A stretch of DNA of 64,000 bases from Pedobacter cryoconitis (GTDB taxonomy: Bacteria; Bacteroidota; Bacteroidia; Sphingobacteriales; Sphingobacteriaceae). Numbering within the stretch: position 1 is the stretch's first letter; each line of letters opens with the position of its first letter. The notes beneath the pieces were generated by a model. The model was not told the origin of the DNA and searched no databases. It was given only the letters and a program-made list of their open reading frames with translations. Position numbers and translations under genes: made by a program. This document shows positions 54,249-62,279 of the stretch, one piece after another. Location: positions 248,001 through 312,000 of the forward strand of contig NZ_JACHCG010000004.1 of the NCBI RefSeq assembly GCF_014200595.1. Reading direction: 5' to 3'.

Positions 54249-55109
54249 TTATTTACGAGGACCTCTGTTAGGAGTATTTCCGCCTCTATTATCTCTACCT
54301 GGACCGCCTTGACCTGGACCACCCTGACCCGGACCTCTTCCACGACCACCTTTGTTGTCGTTTCTTCTGTCACCACCGCCACGGTTATCTCTGTCTCTGC
54401 CACCTGCACCAAAAGCACCTTCAGGTCTGCCACCTTTACCAGGAGCGTTACTTACTGCACCAATGTTTGGAGAAAGATCACGTTTACCATAAACTTCGCC
54501 TTTACAGATCCATACTTTAACACCAATCTTACCATAGGTAGTTAATGCTTCAGCTAATGCATAGTCAATATCAGCACGGAAAGTATGCAAAGGAATTCTT
54601 CCTTCTTTATACTGCTCGTTACGAGCCATCTCTGCTCCGCCTAAACGACCTGAAGTCATTATTTTGATACCTTCAGCACCCATACGCATTGTTGATGCGA
54701 TAGTTGACTTCATGGCTCTACGGAAAGAGATTCTTGCCTCTAATTGTTTTGCTACACCTTCTGCTACCAGTTGTGCATCAAGCTCAGGACGTTTGATCTC
54801 AAAAATGTTAATTTGAATTTCCTTTTTAGTCAGTTTCTTTAACTCTTCTTTGATCTTATCAACCTCAGCTCCTGCTTTACCGATCACGATACCTGGACGG
54901 GCAGTGTGGATAGTTACAGTGATACGTTTTAACGTACGTTCGATAACTACTTTAGCTACTCCTCCTTTTGCGATACGCACAGAAAGATATTTTCTTATTT
55001 TTTCGTCCTCAACTAATTTGTCAGCATAGTTGTTGCCACCGAACCAGTTAGAATCCCAACCTCTGATGATTCCTAACCTGTTTCCTATTGGATGTGCTTT
55101 TTGTCCCAT
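54249..55109 (-). CDS. rpsC: 30S ribosomal protein S3 with long Gly/Arg-rich C-terminal extension
   Basis: S3 forms part of the mRNA entry channel. Residues 1-~214 are a normal S3 ([20 protein letters not shown], the KH domain with [15 protein letters not shown], and [15 protein letters not shown]). A tail of about 72 residues (54252-54467) follows, made almost only of Gly, Arg, Asn, Asp and Pro, with repeats such as [11 protein letters not shown]. The total of 286 aa exceeds the usual 210-250. The tail is probably disordered and RNA-binding (inference). Confidence 0.96.
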   Translation of the reverse strand: MGQKAHPIGNRLGIIRGWDSNWFGGNNYADKLVEDEKIRKYLSVRIAKGGVAKVVIERTLKRITVTIHTARPGIVIGKAGAEVDKIKEELKKLTKKEIQINIFEIKRPELDAQLVAEGVAKQLEARISFRRAMKSTIASTMRMGAEGIKIMTSGRLGGAEMARNEQYKEGRIPLHTFRADIDYALAEALTTYGKIGVKVWICKGEVYGKRDLSPNIGAVSNAPGKGGRPEGAFGAGGRDRDNRGGGDRRNDNKGGRGRGPGQGGPGQGGPGRDNRGGNTPNRGPRK

Positions 55110-55114
55110 TTCTA

Positions 55115-55477
55115 CTAATTAGTTTGAGTTTCAACGTTTTTACTATCTACTATCAAAGTTACATGGTTAGAACGCTTACGTATTCTGTAACCACGACCTT
55201 GAGGTGCTGGTCTCAGTCTTTTCAACTGACGGCCGCCACCAACCATTATCGTTTTCACGTATAATTGGTTTTCTTCAGGGCGAGAACCTTCATTTTTAGT
55301 TTCCCAGTTTTTGATTGCTGATAACAAAAGTTTTTCAACTCGTATTGCCGCTTCTTTATTGGTAAATTTTAAAATATGTAATGCTTTCTCAACACGCTCA
55401 CCTCTGATAAGATCTACAACCAAACGCATCTTACGTGGTGAGGTTGGACAATTGTTTAATTTCGCTACTGCTTCCAT
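55115..55477 (-). CDS. rplV: 50S ribosomal protein L22
   Basis: L22 lines the peptide exit tunnel. The 120-aa protein shows [20 protein letters not shown] and the tunnel-loop end [21 protein letters not shown] segment [15 protein letters not shown]. It is 5 nt from rpsC and 7 nt from rpsS. Confidence 0.97.
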   Translation of the reverse strand: MEAVAKLNNCPTSPRKMRLVVDLIRGERVEKALHILKFTNKEAAIRVEKLLLSAIKNWETKNEGSRPEENQLYVKTIMVGGGRQLKRLRPAPQGRGYRIRKRSNHVTLIVDSKNVETQTN

Positions 55478-55484
55478 CTCTTAA

Positions 55485-55751
55485 TTATTTTTTCTTTTCA
55501 GAGTGACCCCTAAATGTTCTGGTTGGAGCAAACTCTCCCAGCTTGTGACCAACCATGTTTTCTGTTACGTATACCGGTATAAATTTATTACCGTTATGCA
55601 CTGCAAATGTATGACCCACAAAATCTGGTGAGATCATTGATCTGCGTGACCAAGTTTTAATGACAGACTTTTTGCCTGAATCATTCATAGATACTACTTT
55701 CTTCTCTACGTTATGGTCAATATAAGGTCCTTTTTTAATCGAACGAGCCAT
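55485..55751 (-). CDS. rpsS: 30S ribosomal protein S19
   Basis: S19 lies in the 30S head near the A site. The 88-aa protein begins [18 protein letters not shown] and carries [20 protein letters not shown] and [14 protein letters not shown]. Its ATG overlaps the rplB stop by one base. Confidence 0.97.
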   Translation of the reverse strand: MARSIKKGPYIDHNVEKKVVSMNDSGKKSVIKTWSRRSMISPDFVGHTFAVHNGNKFIPVYVTENMVGHKLGEFAPTRTFRGHSEKKK

Positions 55752-56575
55752 TATTTCTTCCTTTTCTCTATGATGAAACGATTTGAGTATTTTTTAAGTT
55801 GACGGGTCTTGAAGCCTTTAGAATACATACCATTCCTTGATCTTGGCTGACCACCTGATGAACGACCTTCACCACCACCCATTGGGTGATCGACAGGGTT
55901 CATCGCAACCGGACGTGTTCTAGGACGACGTCCTAACCAACGTTTACGACCTGCTTTACCTAATACTTCATTTGCGTGATCTGAATTTGAAACAGATCCG
56001 ATTGTTGCTAAACAAGTAGTCAAGATTAATCTTGTCTCACCTGATGGCATTTTCAATGTAGCATATTTACCATCACGCGCAGCTAATTGTGCATAAGCAC
56101 CAGCACTACGAGCCAATTGAGCACCACGACCTGGATGAATCTCCACGTTGTGTACAATTGATCCCAAAGGGATATTTGATAATTTTAAAGCGTTTCCAAC
56201 TTCTGGAGTCGCTGTATCACCTGATAATACTTTTTGCCCAACTTGTAAGCCTTCTGGTGAAATAATGTAACGCTTCTCACCATCAGCATAATGTAATAAT
56301 GCGATACGTGCAGTACGGTTTGGATCGTATTCAACAGTAGCAACTGTTGCAGGAATATCAAACTTATCACGTTTAAAATCAATTAAACGGTAAGATTTTT
56401 TGTGACCACCACCCATGTAGCGCATAGTCATCTTTCCTGTATTGTTACGTCCTCCCGATTTCTTAGAAGAAACAACCAATGATTTTTCGGGCTTGGTTGC
56501 TGTAATCTCCGAAAAACTGGCCCCAACTCTAAAGCGGGTACCCGGAGTGACTGGTTTAAATTTTCTTAAGCCCAT
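55751..56575 (-). CDS. rplB: 50S ribosomal protein L2
   Basis: L2 is needed for subunit joining and peptidyl-transfer. The 274-aa protein has [19 protein letters not shown], the highly conserved [18 protein letters not shown] and a basic C-terminus. The catalytic-centre histidine of [10 protein letters not shown] is present. Confidence 0.97.
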   Translation of the reverse strand: MGLRKFKPVTPGTRFRVGASFSEITATKPEKSLVVSSKKSGGRNNTGKMTMRYMGGGHKKSYRLIDFKRDKFDIPATVATVEYDPNRTARIALLHYADGEKRYIISPEGLQVGQKVLSGDTATPEVGNALKLSNIPLGSIVHNVEIHPGRGAQLARSAGAYAQLAARDGKYATLKMPSGETRLILTTCLATIGSVSNSDHANEVLGKAGRKRWLGRRPRTRPVAMNPVDHPMGGGEGRSSGGQPRSRNGMYSKGFKTRQLKKYSNRFIIEKRKK

Positions 56576-56598
56576 AGTTATAAAATATTCAATTCTTA

Positions 56599-56889
56599 TT
56601 AAATGTTCGCGTAATAATCAATTGTTTCACCTGCTGCCAGAGTAACAATCGCTTTTTTGTATTTCGGGCTACGACCCGTAACTAAACCACCTTTTGTATT
56701 TCTTGATTTTAACTTTCCGTTTACAATCATAGTATTGATTGCAAGGATGTTAACACCATACATTTTTTCGATAGCTTGTTTAATTTGCAATTTGTTTGCT
56801 TTGTGTTCAACCTGGAAAGTAAAACGGCTTGACTTTTCTGTAAGTGCAGACGCTTTTTCGGTTAGTATTGGTTTTTTTAAAAATTCCAT
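56599..56889 (-). CDS. rplW: 50S ribosomal protein L23
   Basis: L23 is the docking site for trigger factor and SRP at the tunnel exit. The ATG at 56889, just after the rplD stop, gives [16 protein letters not shown] and a 96-aa protein with [18 protein letters not shown]. An upstream in-frame start at 56901 would overlap rplD and is not needed. Confidence 0.96.
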   Translation of the reverse strand: MEFLKKPILTEKASALTEKSSRFTFQVEHKANKLQIKQAIEKMYGVNILAINTMIVNGKLKSRNTKGGLVTGRSPKYKKAIVTLAAGETIDYYANI

Positions 56890-56890
56890 A

Positions 56891-57520
56891 TTACTTGGCA
56901 AATGCCTCCTCCAATGTTTTAACAGTGTTTGCAGTTAATAAAAGTTTACCACAGTTTAATACATCATATGTATTGATCTGATCTACAGTAATTACTTTTA
57001 CTTTCTGGATGTTTCTGCTTGATAAATAAATATTGTTATCCTGAACAGGTAAAACCAATAAAGTTTTCTCACCAGTTAAGCTTAACGCATTAACTAAAGC
57101 GATGTAATTTTTAGTTTTGATTGAATCAAAAGTAAAATCTTCTAAAACAAGGATGTTTGAATCCTGAGCTTTATATGACAACGCAGATTTACGTGCCAGT
57201 GATTTTAATTTTTTGTTCAGTTTAAAACTGTAATCACGTGGTTGAGGACCGAATACACGACCACCACCATTAAACAATGGAGATTTGATACTACCCGCAC
57301 GAGCACCACCAGTTCCTTTTTGTTTATACAATTTACGTGTTGAACCAGCGATTTCATTACGTTGTTTAGACTTGTGAGTACCCTGACGTTGATTAGCCAA
57401 ATACTGTTTAACATCTAAATAAATTGCATGATCGCTAGGTGTTACACCAAATACCGACTCAGGAAGTTGCACCTTGGCACCTGTCTCTTTTCCTGAAATG
57501 TTTACTACATTTAATTCCAT
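56891..57520 (-). CDS. rplD: 50S ribosomal protein L4
   Basis: L4 reaches into the exit tunnel and in E. coli controls the S10 operon by attenuation. The 209-aa protein has the extended loop (KQRNEIAGSTRKLYKQKGTG, then ARAGSIKSPLFNGGG) and VFGPQPRDYSFKLNKK. It is 4 nt from rplC. Confidence 0.97.
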   Translation of the reverse strand: MELNVVNISGKETGAKVQLPESVFGVTPSDHAIYLDVKQYLANQRQGTHKSKQRNEIAGSTRKLYKQKGTGGARAGSIKSPLFNGGGRVFGPQPRDYSFKLNKKLKSLARKSALSYKAQDSNILVLEDFTFDSIKTKNYIALVNALSLTGEKTLLVLPVQDNNIYLSSRNIQKVKVITVDQINTYDVLNCGKLLLTANTVKTLEEAFAK

Positions 57521-57524
57521 CTGC

Positions 57525-58142
57525 TTACTTGTCTAAGATTACGTAAGAACCTTTAGCTCCTGGAATGGAACCACTAACTACAACAAGATTTTGATCTGCA
57601 TAAACTTTCAAAACCTGTAAGTTCTGAACCTTCACTCTATCTCCACCCATTCTACCTGCCATACGCATACCTTTAAATACACGTGCTGGATACGAAGCTG
57701 CACCCAATGAACCTGGCGCACGCATTCTGTTATGCTGACCGTGAGTTTGTCCACCCACACCCGCAAATCCATGGCGTTTCACAACACCTTGAAAACCTTT
57801 ACCTTTCGAAGTACCAACTACATCAACAAAATCGCCTTCAGCAAAAATGTTAACCGTAACAGTATCGCCTAAATTCAACGATTCCTCAAACGGTTCAAAT
57901 TCTACCAACTTACGTTTTGGAGTTGTGCTTGCTTTCGCAAAGTGGCCTTTTAAAGGCTTGGTGGTGTTCTTTTCTTTAGCTTCATCGAAGCCTAACTGAA
58001 CTGAAACGTAACCGTCTTTCTCTGCGGTCTTAACCTGTGTTACAACACAAGGCCCAGCTTCGATCACCGTACATGGAATGTTTTTTCCATCGGCGTCGAA
58101 AATGCTGGTCATTCCTACTTTTTTTCCAATAATACCTGACAT
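57525..58142 (-). CDS. rplC: 50S ribosomal protein L3
   Basis: L3 starts large-subunit assembly. The ATG at 58142 gives [20 protein letters not shown] and a 205-aa protein with [20 protein letters not shown] and the methylation-site glutamine. The in-frame start at 58190 would lie in a structured leader. It heads the transcription unit, with a consensus promoter at 58220-58250, and is separated from rpsJ by four foreign genes. Confidence 0.97.
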   Translation of the reverse strand: MSGIIGKKVGMTSIFDADGKNIPCTVIEAGPCVVTQVKTAEKDGYVSVQLGFDEAKEKNTTKPLKGHFAKASTTPKRKLVEFEPFEESLNLGDTVTVNIFAEGDFVDVVGTSKGKGFQGVVKRHGFAGVGGQTHGQHNRMRAPGSLGAASYPARVFKGMRMAGRMGGDRVKVQNLQVLKVYADQNLVVVSGSIPGAKGSYVILDK

Positions 58143-58160
58143 TTTCTTTTTTAAATTTAA

Positions 58161-58194
58161 CACCCATCGAAGCAGTAGGGCTTCGTTCAAGGTG
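58161..58194 (-). promoter_or_regulatory. Structured mRNA leader of the rplC operon
   Basis: CACC, then CGAAGC (58168-58173), pair with GCTTCG (58180-58185) and GGTG (58191-58194). Two smaller stems, GGAT/ATCC and CCCT/AGGG, occupy 58192-58216. With the promoter at 58220-58250 this gives a folded leader of ~70 nt, a possible target for autoregulation by a ribosomal protein. Confidence 0.55.
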
Positions 58195-58219
58195 GATACA
58201 CATCCCTATTAAGGGAGGG

Positions 58220-58250
58220 CAAAAATAAGAAATAAATCTTAATGATCAAA
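58220..58250 (-). promoter_or_regulatory. Bacteroidota-type promoter of the rplC operon
   Basis: The reverse strand has TTTG (58250-58247), exactly 19 nt, then TATTTTTG (58227-58220): a full match to TTTG / TAnnTTTG. Transcription should start near 58213. Confidence 0.82.
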
Positions 58251-58325
58251 TAGTTAGCGAATTTATTTTGTAAATAAATGCTATTATTTTTGGAGAGATC
58301 GGATAAAACGCAGTTAAGCCATTAT

Positions 58326-58721
58326 TTATCCTACCAGCTTGTTACTCAAACTGATCAGAATTACACACAATACAAACACGCCAATCAGCACATACAAATA
58401 ATCGCGCTCAATCAGGAAGCCGAAAATCGAAAAAACGACACGTGTAACCGGGGTAAAAATCAGGAGTAAAGTTCCGAATTGTATGATAGCTCTTCCATCT
58501 AAAGCACTTAAGCCCTGAAAGATAGCCAGAATTGAAGAATATTTTGCTTTCGAAGGATTAAAAACGCTGTAATCAATGATTTCACGGCTATATCCGCTCA
58601 GATAAATCACTCCTCCGATAAAAACCACCAGCATCGAAGCGATCACCCCTACCCGGAGCAAAGTGCCCAGAATGACTTGTATATCTTTATCCGCGAAATA
58701 ATGTTTACCCGTTTGCTTCAT
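58326..58721 (-). CDS. DUF1634 family membrane protein
   Basis: A 131-aa protein with three hydrophobic helices (residues ~17-42, ~70-95, ~105-128) and the family pattern VIASMLVVFIGGVIYL. DUF1634 proteins commonly accompany TauE/SafE transporters, as here, where the two genes share one base at 58721. The role is unknown but probably accessory to anion export. It lies inside the ribosomal cluster interruption. Confidence 0.82.
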   Translation of the reverse strand: MKQTGKHYFADKDIQVILGTLLRVGVIASMLVVFIGGVIYLSGYSREIIDYSVFNPSKAKYSSILAIFQGLSALDGRAIIQFGTLLLIFTPVTRVVFSIFGFLIERDYLYVLIGVFVLCVILISLSNKLVG

Positions 58722-59557
58722 TACAGTTTTCCCGCTAATCCATTATAAATCATTTGCAGCGCCAGGAAAGTGACTACGACGGCAAATATAACTTTAAGTT
58801 TGTCAGTATTTGTTTTTACTAATAGTTTAGAGCCTACTGTAGCTCCCGTTAACACGCCTAATGTAACCGGCATTGCTATTCCCGGGTCAATTTGTCCGCG
58901 GTGTAAATAGACGATTGCACTCGCAGCAGCAGTAACCCCCATCATGAAATTACTGGTCGTTGTAGACACTTTAAAAGGTAAACGCATGATATTATCCATA
59001 GCCACTACTTTTAAAGCCCCTGAGCCAATTCCAAGTAATCCGGAAATAATTCCTGCCACAAACATCATAATAAAGCCGCCTACTACATTATGTACGCCAT
59101 ACTTAACCGTTCCACCGGCCGTAGGATAACTTCCGTTTAACTTAAAGAAATTAGCTAACAAACCCGTTGTTCTGTCATCCGAATGATCTACCTTTTTACG
59201 TACCATCATTGCCGCAGAAAAAAGGAGTATACAACCGAAAATTACTGCAATATAGCCGGGGTTGATATAAACCGTAATTACTGCCCCTATAACTGCACTG
59301 ATTGTCGTTGCAATTTCCAGGAACATCCCAATCCGGATATTGGTAATTCCTTCTTTGACATAGGCCGCCGCTGAACCGGAAGAAGTAGCAATAACCGAAA
59401 CGATAGAAGCACCGATTGCATAGTGGATATCAACTCCTAAAACCAGTGTTAATAGGGGAATTATGATGACCCCACCGCCTAAGCCTGTTAAAGAACCAAC
59501 CAGTCCCGCTAAAAAAGCACCAGCCAAAACAATAATTGTAAATAGTAATACCGACAT
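58721..59557 (-). CDS. Sulfite exporter TauE/SafE family transporter
   Basis: A 4-TMS-repeat (TSUP) inner-membrane transporter, proposed to export sulfite or organosulfonates. The start of each half has the family motif GLVGSLTGLGGGVIIIP and ISGLLGIGSGALKV. The ATG at 59557 gives ~278 aa. An upstream in-frame ATG at 59584 is unlikely because a promoter -7 box (59563-59570) lies between them. It is coupled to the DUF1634 gene. Confidence 0.88.
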   Translation of the reverse strand: MSVLLFTIIVLAGAFLAGLVGSLTGLGGGVIIIPLLTLVLGVDIHYAIGASIVSVIATSSGSAAAYVKEGITNIRIGMFLEIATTISAVIGAVITVYINPGYIAVIFGCILLFSAAMMVRKKVDHSDDRTTGLLANFFKLNGSYPTAGGTVKYGVHNVVGGFIMMFVAGIISGLLGIGSGALKVVAMDNIMRLPFKVSTTTSNFMMGVTAAASAIVYLHRGQIDPGIAMPVTLGVLTGATVGSKLLVKTNTDKLKVIFAVVVTFLALQMIYNGLAGKL

Positions 59558-59562
59558 TGAGA

Positions 59563-59591
59563 CAAATATACTATCTACAATCAAAACACAA
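59563..59591 (-). promoter_or_regulatory. Promoter of the TauE/SafE-DUF1634 unit (leaderless)
   Basis: The reverse strand has TTG (59591-59589), 18 nt, then TATATTTG (59570-59563). The -7 box ends 5 nt before the chosen ATG, so the transcript would begin at about the start codon. Confidence 0.5.
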
Positions 59592-59635
59592 TAAAATTAA
59601 AATCTCATTGTTAAATTATAAATAATCTATTCCAA

Positions 59636-60259
59636 ATGAACAAATTCCTATTCCCGCTCCTTACCCTTGTGATGATTAACCTATCATTTATGCAGACCAA
59701 TGCACAGGTAAAACTACCTGTTGATAGTGCAAAAGCAGACCCAAGCCTAAGAGGTCAGTATGAATTGATGCTTGCAAAATCAAAAACGGTCAGCACTTAT
59801 AAATTGATCAACCCATACAGACTTTCTTCTTTTTATAAAAGTGTAACTGATTCTATCCGGAAAGAACGCAATACTTATAAAACAACAAATGCAAAGGTAG
59901 CAGAACAGGCTAAAACAATTACTGAACTGAATAACCAGATTAAAGGAAATGAGAACTCTCTGGCCACTTCAAATTCAAAAGTGAATGAGATCAACTTTTT
60001 AGGTATTTCTTTCGCTAAGGGAACTTATAATACGATCGTATGGACACTGATTATCGTCCTTGCATTAGGCTTTGCTTTTGTGACCATCAGATCTGCTAAA
60101 AACACACATGAAGCCAAATACAGAACCGGCTTGTATGAAGAAATTTCACAAGAATACCAGGCTTATAAAGTGAAAGCCAATGAAAAAGAAAAGAAATTAG
60201 CCAGAGAATTACAGGATGAACGTAATAAACTGGATGAATACAGAGGCCGGGGCCTTTAA
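59636..60259 (+). CDS. Exported membrane-anchored coiled-coil protein, hypothetical
   Basis: The 207-aa product has a signal peptide (LFPLLTLVMINLSFM, cleavage after TNAQ), a helical region with heptad-like spacing (~75-120), one membrane helix (~134-154, TIVWTLIIVLALGFAFVTI) and a highly charged C-terminal helix (EKEKKLARELQDERNKLDEY). From memory, similar Bacteroidota proteins have been mislabelled tRNA (guanine-N1)-methyltransferase; nothing here supports that. It is the only plus-strand gene in the ribosomal region and ends at a bidirectional terminator. Confidence 0.7.
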   Translation: MNKFLFPLLTLVMINLSFMQTNAQVKLPVDSAKADPSLRGQYELMLAKSKTVSTYKLINPYRLSSFYKSVTDSIRKERNTYKTTNAKVAEQAKTITELNNQIKGNENSLATSNSKVNEINFLGISFAKGTYNTIVWTLIIVLALGFAFVTIRSAKNTHEAKYRTGLYEEISQEYQAYKVKANEKEKKLARELQDERNKLDEYRGRGL

Positions 60260-60279
60260 TACCCGAACCTGCTTTAACA

Positions 60280-60313
60280 CAAAAAATGCCGCTGGAAACC
60301 AGCGGCATTTTTA
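60280..60313. terminator. Bidirectional terminator
   Basis: AAATGCCGCTGG AAA CCAGCGGCATTT with flanking A- and T-runs, between the convergent coiled-coil and porin genes. Confidence 0.94.
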
Positions 60314-60334
60314 TTAAACTGAAATTTACAACAC

Positions 60335-61657
60335 TTAAAATCTTGCAATTATATCCATTGCAGCAGTATACTGATCTTTTTTAACTCCATTATCATAAGG
60401 CGTTATCCCATCTTTATAAGCATGTTCATACCTGATTTCAGGACGAATCATAATCAAACTATTAAAGTGGTGTACAAAGCCAATTGTATGATCTGAATAT
60501 TGAGTAGCATAACCTGTTCTGTTTCCTTGTGGATCACTCAAATAACCATTGCGGACTGAAAGGTAATCTTTGGCAGAAAATTTAATCTGGAAATAATTGA
60601 CCGCACCAACAGCTTTTGAAGTTCCCGGTATCAGATTTCCTGCACCAACTCCAGTATAAAAATCTTGCGGAGGTCCGTCTATCACCGTACCACCAACCAG
60701 CGCATCTTTTTGCCACATGTAATAAACTTCGGTCATCATATGCACAGTTCCATTGAAACGATGTCCCCATGTTGCAACCAACATTTGCAGGTTATCATGG
60801 TTATTTTTATACTTTCCTGATCCTAGTGAATTGATCCCTCCAAAAAGAGAGTTATTATTATCAGCAGATACCCAACGTGCCATCAGCAATCCATTTAAAC
60901 TAGCAGAGTTACTCCATGGAGCCATATCATTACCAGCATGTGCTCCTGCCATTAACTGCCAGTGCGCCCCTAATTTAAACGTAGCTTGTACCCCTGTGAA
61001 AGTATAGGGATCGACCGTGAACATCAATGAATGGGAATATAAATAATTATCAGGTGCCCATTGTGCTTCAATATCAGCAGGAGAAATAAAACGACCAATC
61101 TTTAAGATCAGCCCATCCGCAACTTTAGGAAAGTAAAGTAATCCGTAAATCTCGGCAGGGTCATAGCCATACTTATTGTTATGTTTCAGCAGCTGATCAC
61201 TGAAGTAACCTTTACCTGTGGTATACCGGTAATCAGTTCCGAATATATTAGTAAATAAAAATCCGTAATCGAAATGTTTTATCTGTACCGTATTAGGCTG
61301 TCTTTCTATTTTGATGATGGCCTGATCCAGTCCAACACCGTTAGGTACGATATCATAAGATTCAGGTGCATTTGAATGTTTCGATGAACTTATATTTCCA
61401 CCAAAATCTAGCCAGCCATATATTTTGAAACGCCCCTTCAGGCCCAGTAGCTTTTGTAAAGGATAATTTGGTGCTTCAGAATTCACACCAATTAAAGGAG
61501 CCCCATCCCACTCCGAACTTGGAAAAGGAGGTGAATCAATAGGTGAAGGCAGTGAACGGGCCACTGTATCTTTTTTTACTTTTAAGGTATCTTGTTGTGC
61601 GTATCCATTGAACGCAAGAGCTGTCATCGCGATGATTGCCAGTAGTAGTTTTTTCAT
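60335..61657 (-). CDS. Outer membrane beta-barrel porin (BBP2/OmpL-like)
   Basis: A 440-aa outer-membrane protein with signal peptide (LLLAIIAMTALAFNGY, cleavage after AQ) and a Pro/Ser-rich linker, then a barrel with GRFKIYGWLDFGGNISSS, LILKIGRFISPADIEAQWAP and a terminal aromatic (IIARF). This matches the BBP2-type porin family of Bacteroidota. It is transcribed apart from the ribosomal genes it sits between: a strong terminator lies upstream and another downstream. Confidence 0.82.
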   Translation of the reverse strand: MKKLLLAIIAMTALAFNGYAQQDTLKVKKDTVARSLPSPIDSPPFPSSEWDGAPLIGVNSEAPNYPLQKLLGLKGRFKIYGWLDFGGNISSSKHSNAPESYDIVPNGVGLDQAIIKIERQPNTVQIKHFDYGFLFTNIFGTDYRYTTGKGYFSDQLLKHNNKYGYDPAEIYGLLYFPKVADGLILKIGRFISPADIEAQWAPDNYLYSHSLMFTVDPYTFTGVQATFKLGAHWQLMAGAHAGNDMAPWSNSASLNGLLMARWVSADNNNSLFGGINSLGSGKYKNNHDNLQMLVATWGHRFNGTVHMMTEVYYMWQKDALVGGTVIDGPPQDFYTGVGAGNLIPGTSKAVGAVNYFQIKFSAKDYLSVRNGYLSDPQGNRTGYATQYSDHTIGFVHHFNSLIMIRPEIRYEHAYKDGITPYDNGVKKDQYTAAMDIIARF

Positions 61658-61848
61658 TATGAATATGGTGTGTTAATTTTAATATTTACCACCTCTTCCA
61701 AGCGAATGCCACAAATAAAGACAAAGCCATAAAACACTAATAAACAATAAATTAACACATAAAACAACTCAATTATATCTTATTAACAATAAAAAAGTCT
61801 TCCAAAATGGAAAGGTTGTTTTTCATAATAAACCAGCAAGAAAAACCT

Positions 61849-61901
61849 GCTTACAAAGAAAAAGGCCTCCGGAAATTCCGAAGGCCTTTTTCTTTGTAAG
61901 C
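61849..61901 (-). terminator. Very strong terminator after rpsJ
   Basis: GCTTACAAAGAAAAAGGCCT (61849-61868) is mirrored by its complement ending at 61901, with one G-T pair near the tip: a stem of about 24 bp. It starts 11 nt past the rpsJ stop and has the T-run in the stem. The remaining gap to the porin start (61658-61848) holds no gene that I can see. Confidence 0.88.
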
Positions 61902-61911
61902 TAAAAAAGCA

Positions 61912-62217
61912 TTAAACTTTGATTTCTACTTCAACACCGCTAGGTAATTCAAGTTTCATCAACGCATCAACAGTTTTAGAGTTAGAGCTATAAATATCTA
62001 ACAAACGTTTGTATGCACATAATTGAAACTGCTCACGTGCTTTTTTGTTCACGTGTGGTGAACGTAAAACAGTGAAGATTTTCTTTTCTGTTGGCAATGG
62101 AATTGGTCCACTAACAACTGCACCCGTAGGTTTTACAGTCTTAACGATTTTCTCAGCAGATTTATCTACTAAGTTGTAATCGTAAGATTTTAATTTAATT
62201 CTGATTCTTTGGCTCAT
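61912..62217 (-). CDS. rpsJ: 30S ribosomal protein S10
   Basis: S10 lies in the 30S head and also serves transcription antitermination with NusB. The 101-aa protein begins [20 protein letters not shown] and contains [20 protein letters not shown], both diagnostic. It follows fusA by 62 nt and is cut off from rplC by a terminator and four unrelated genes. Confidence 0.97.
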   Translation of the reverse strand: MSQRIRIKLKSYDYNLVDKSAEKIVKTVKPTGAVVSGPIPLPTEKKIFTVLRSPHVNKKAREQFQLCAYKRLLDIYSSNSKTVDALMKLELPSGVEVEIKV

Positions 62218-62236
62218 CTTATTTTTATTTAAAGCC

Positions 62237-62262
62237 GCCTGTTAGAGCTATTAATAACAGGC
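62237..62262 (-). other. Hairpin in the fusA-rpsJ spacer
   Basis: GCCTGTTA (62237-62244) pairs with TAACAGGC (62255-62262) around 10 nt, extendable past one mismatch with AGC/GCT. There is no T-run on the reverse strand. Confidence 0.55.
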
Positions 62263-62279
62263 AGCTGATTTATTTTTTA

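Noticed and set aside
43149..58142. Possible insertion or recombination scar inside the ribosomal cluster spacers
   Set aside because: No target duplications or transposase remnants; the stems look like RNA structures and the gene order from rplC onward is standard.
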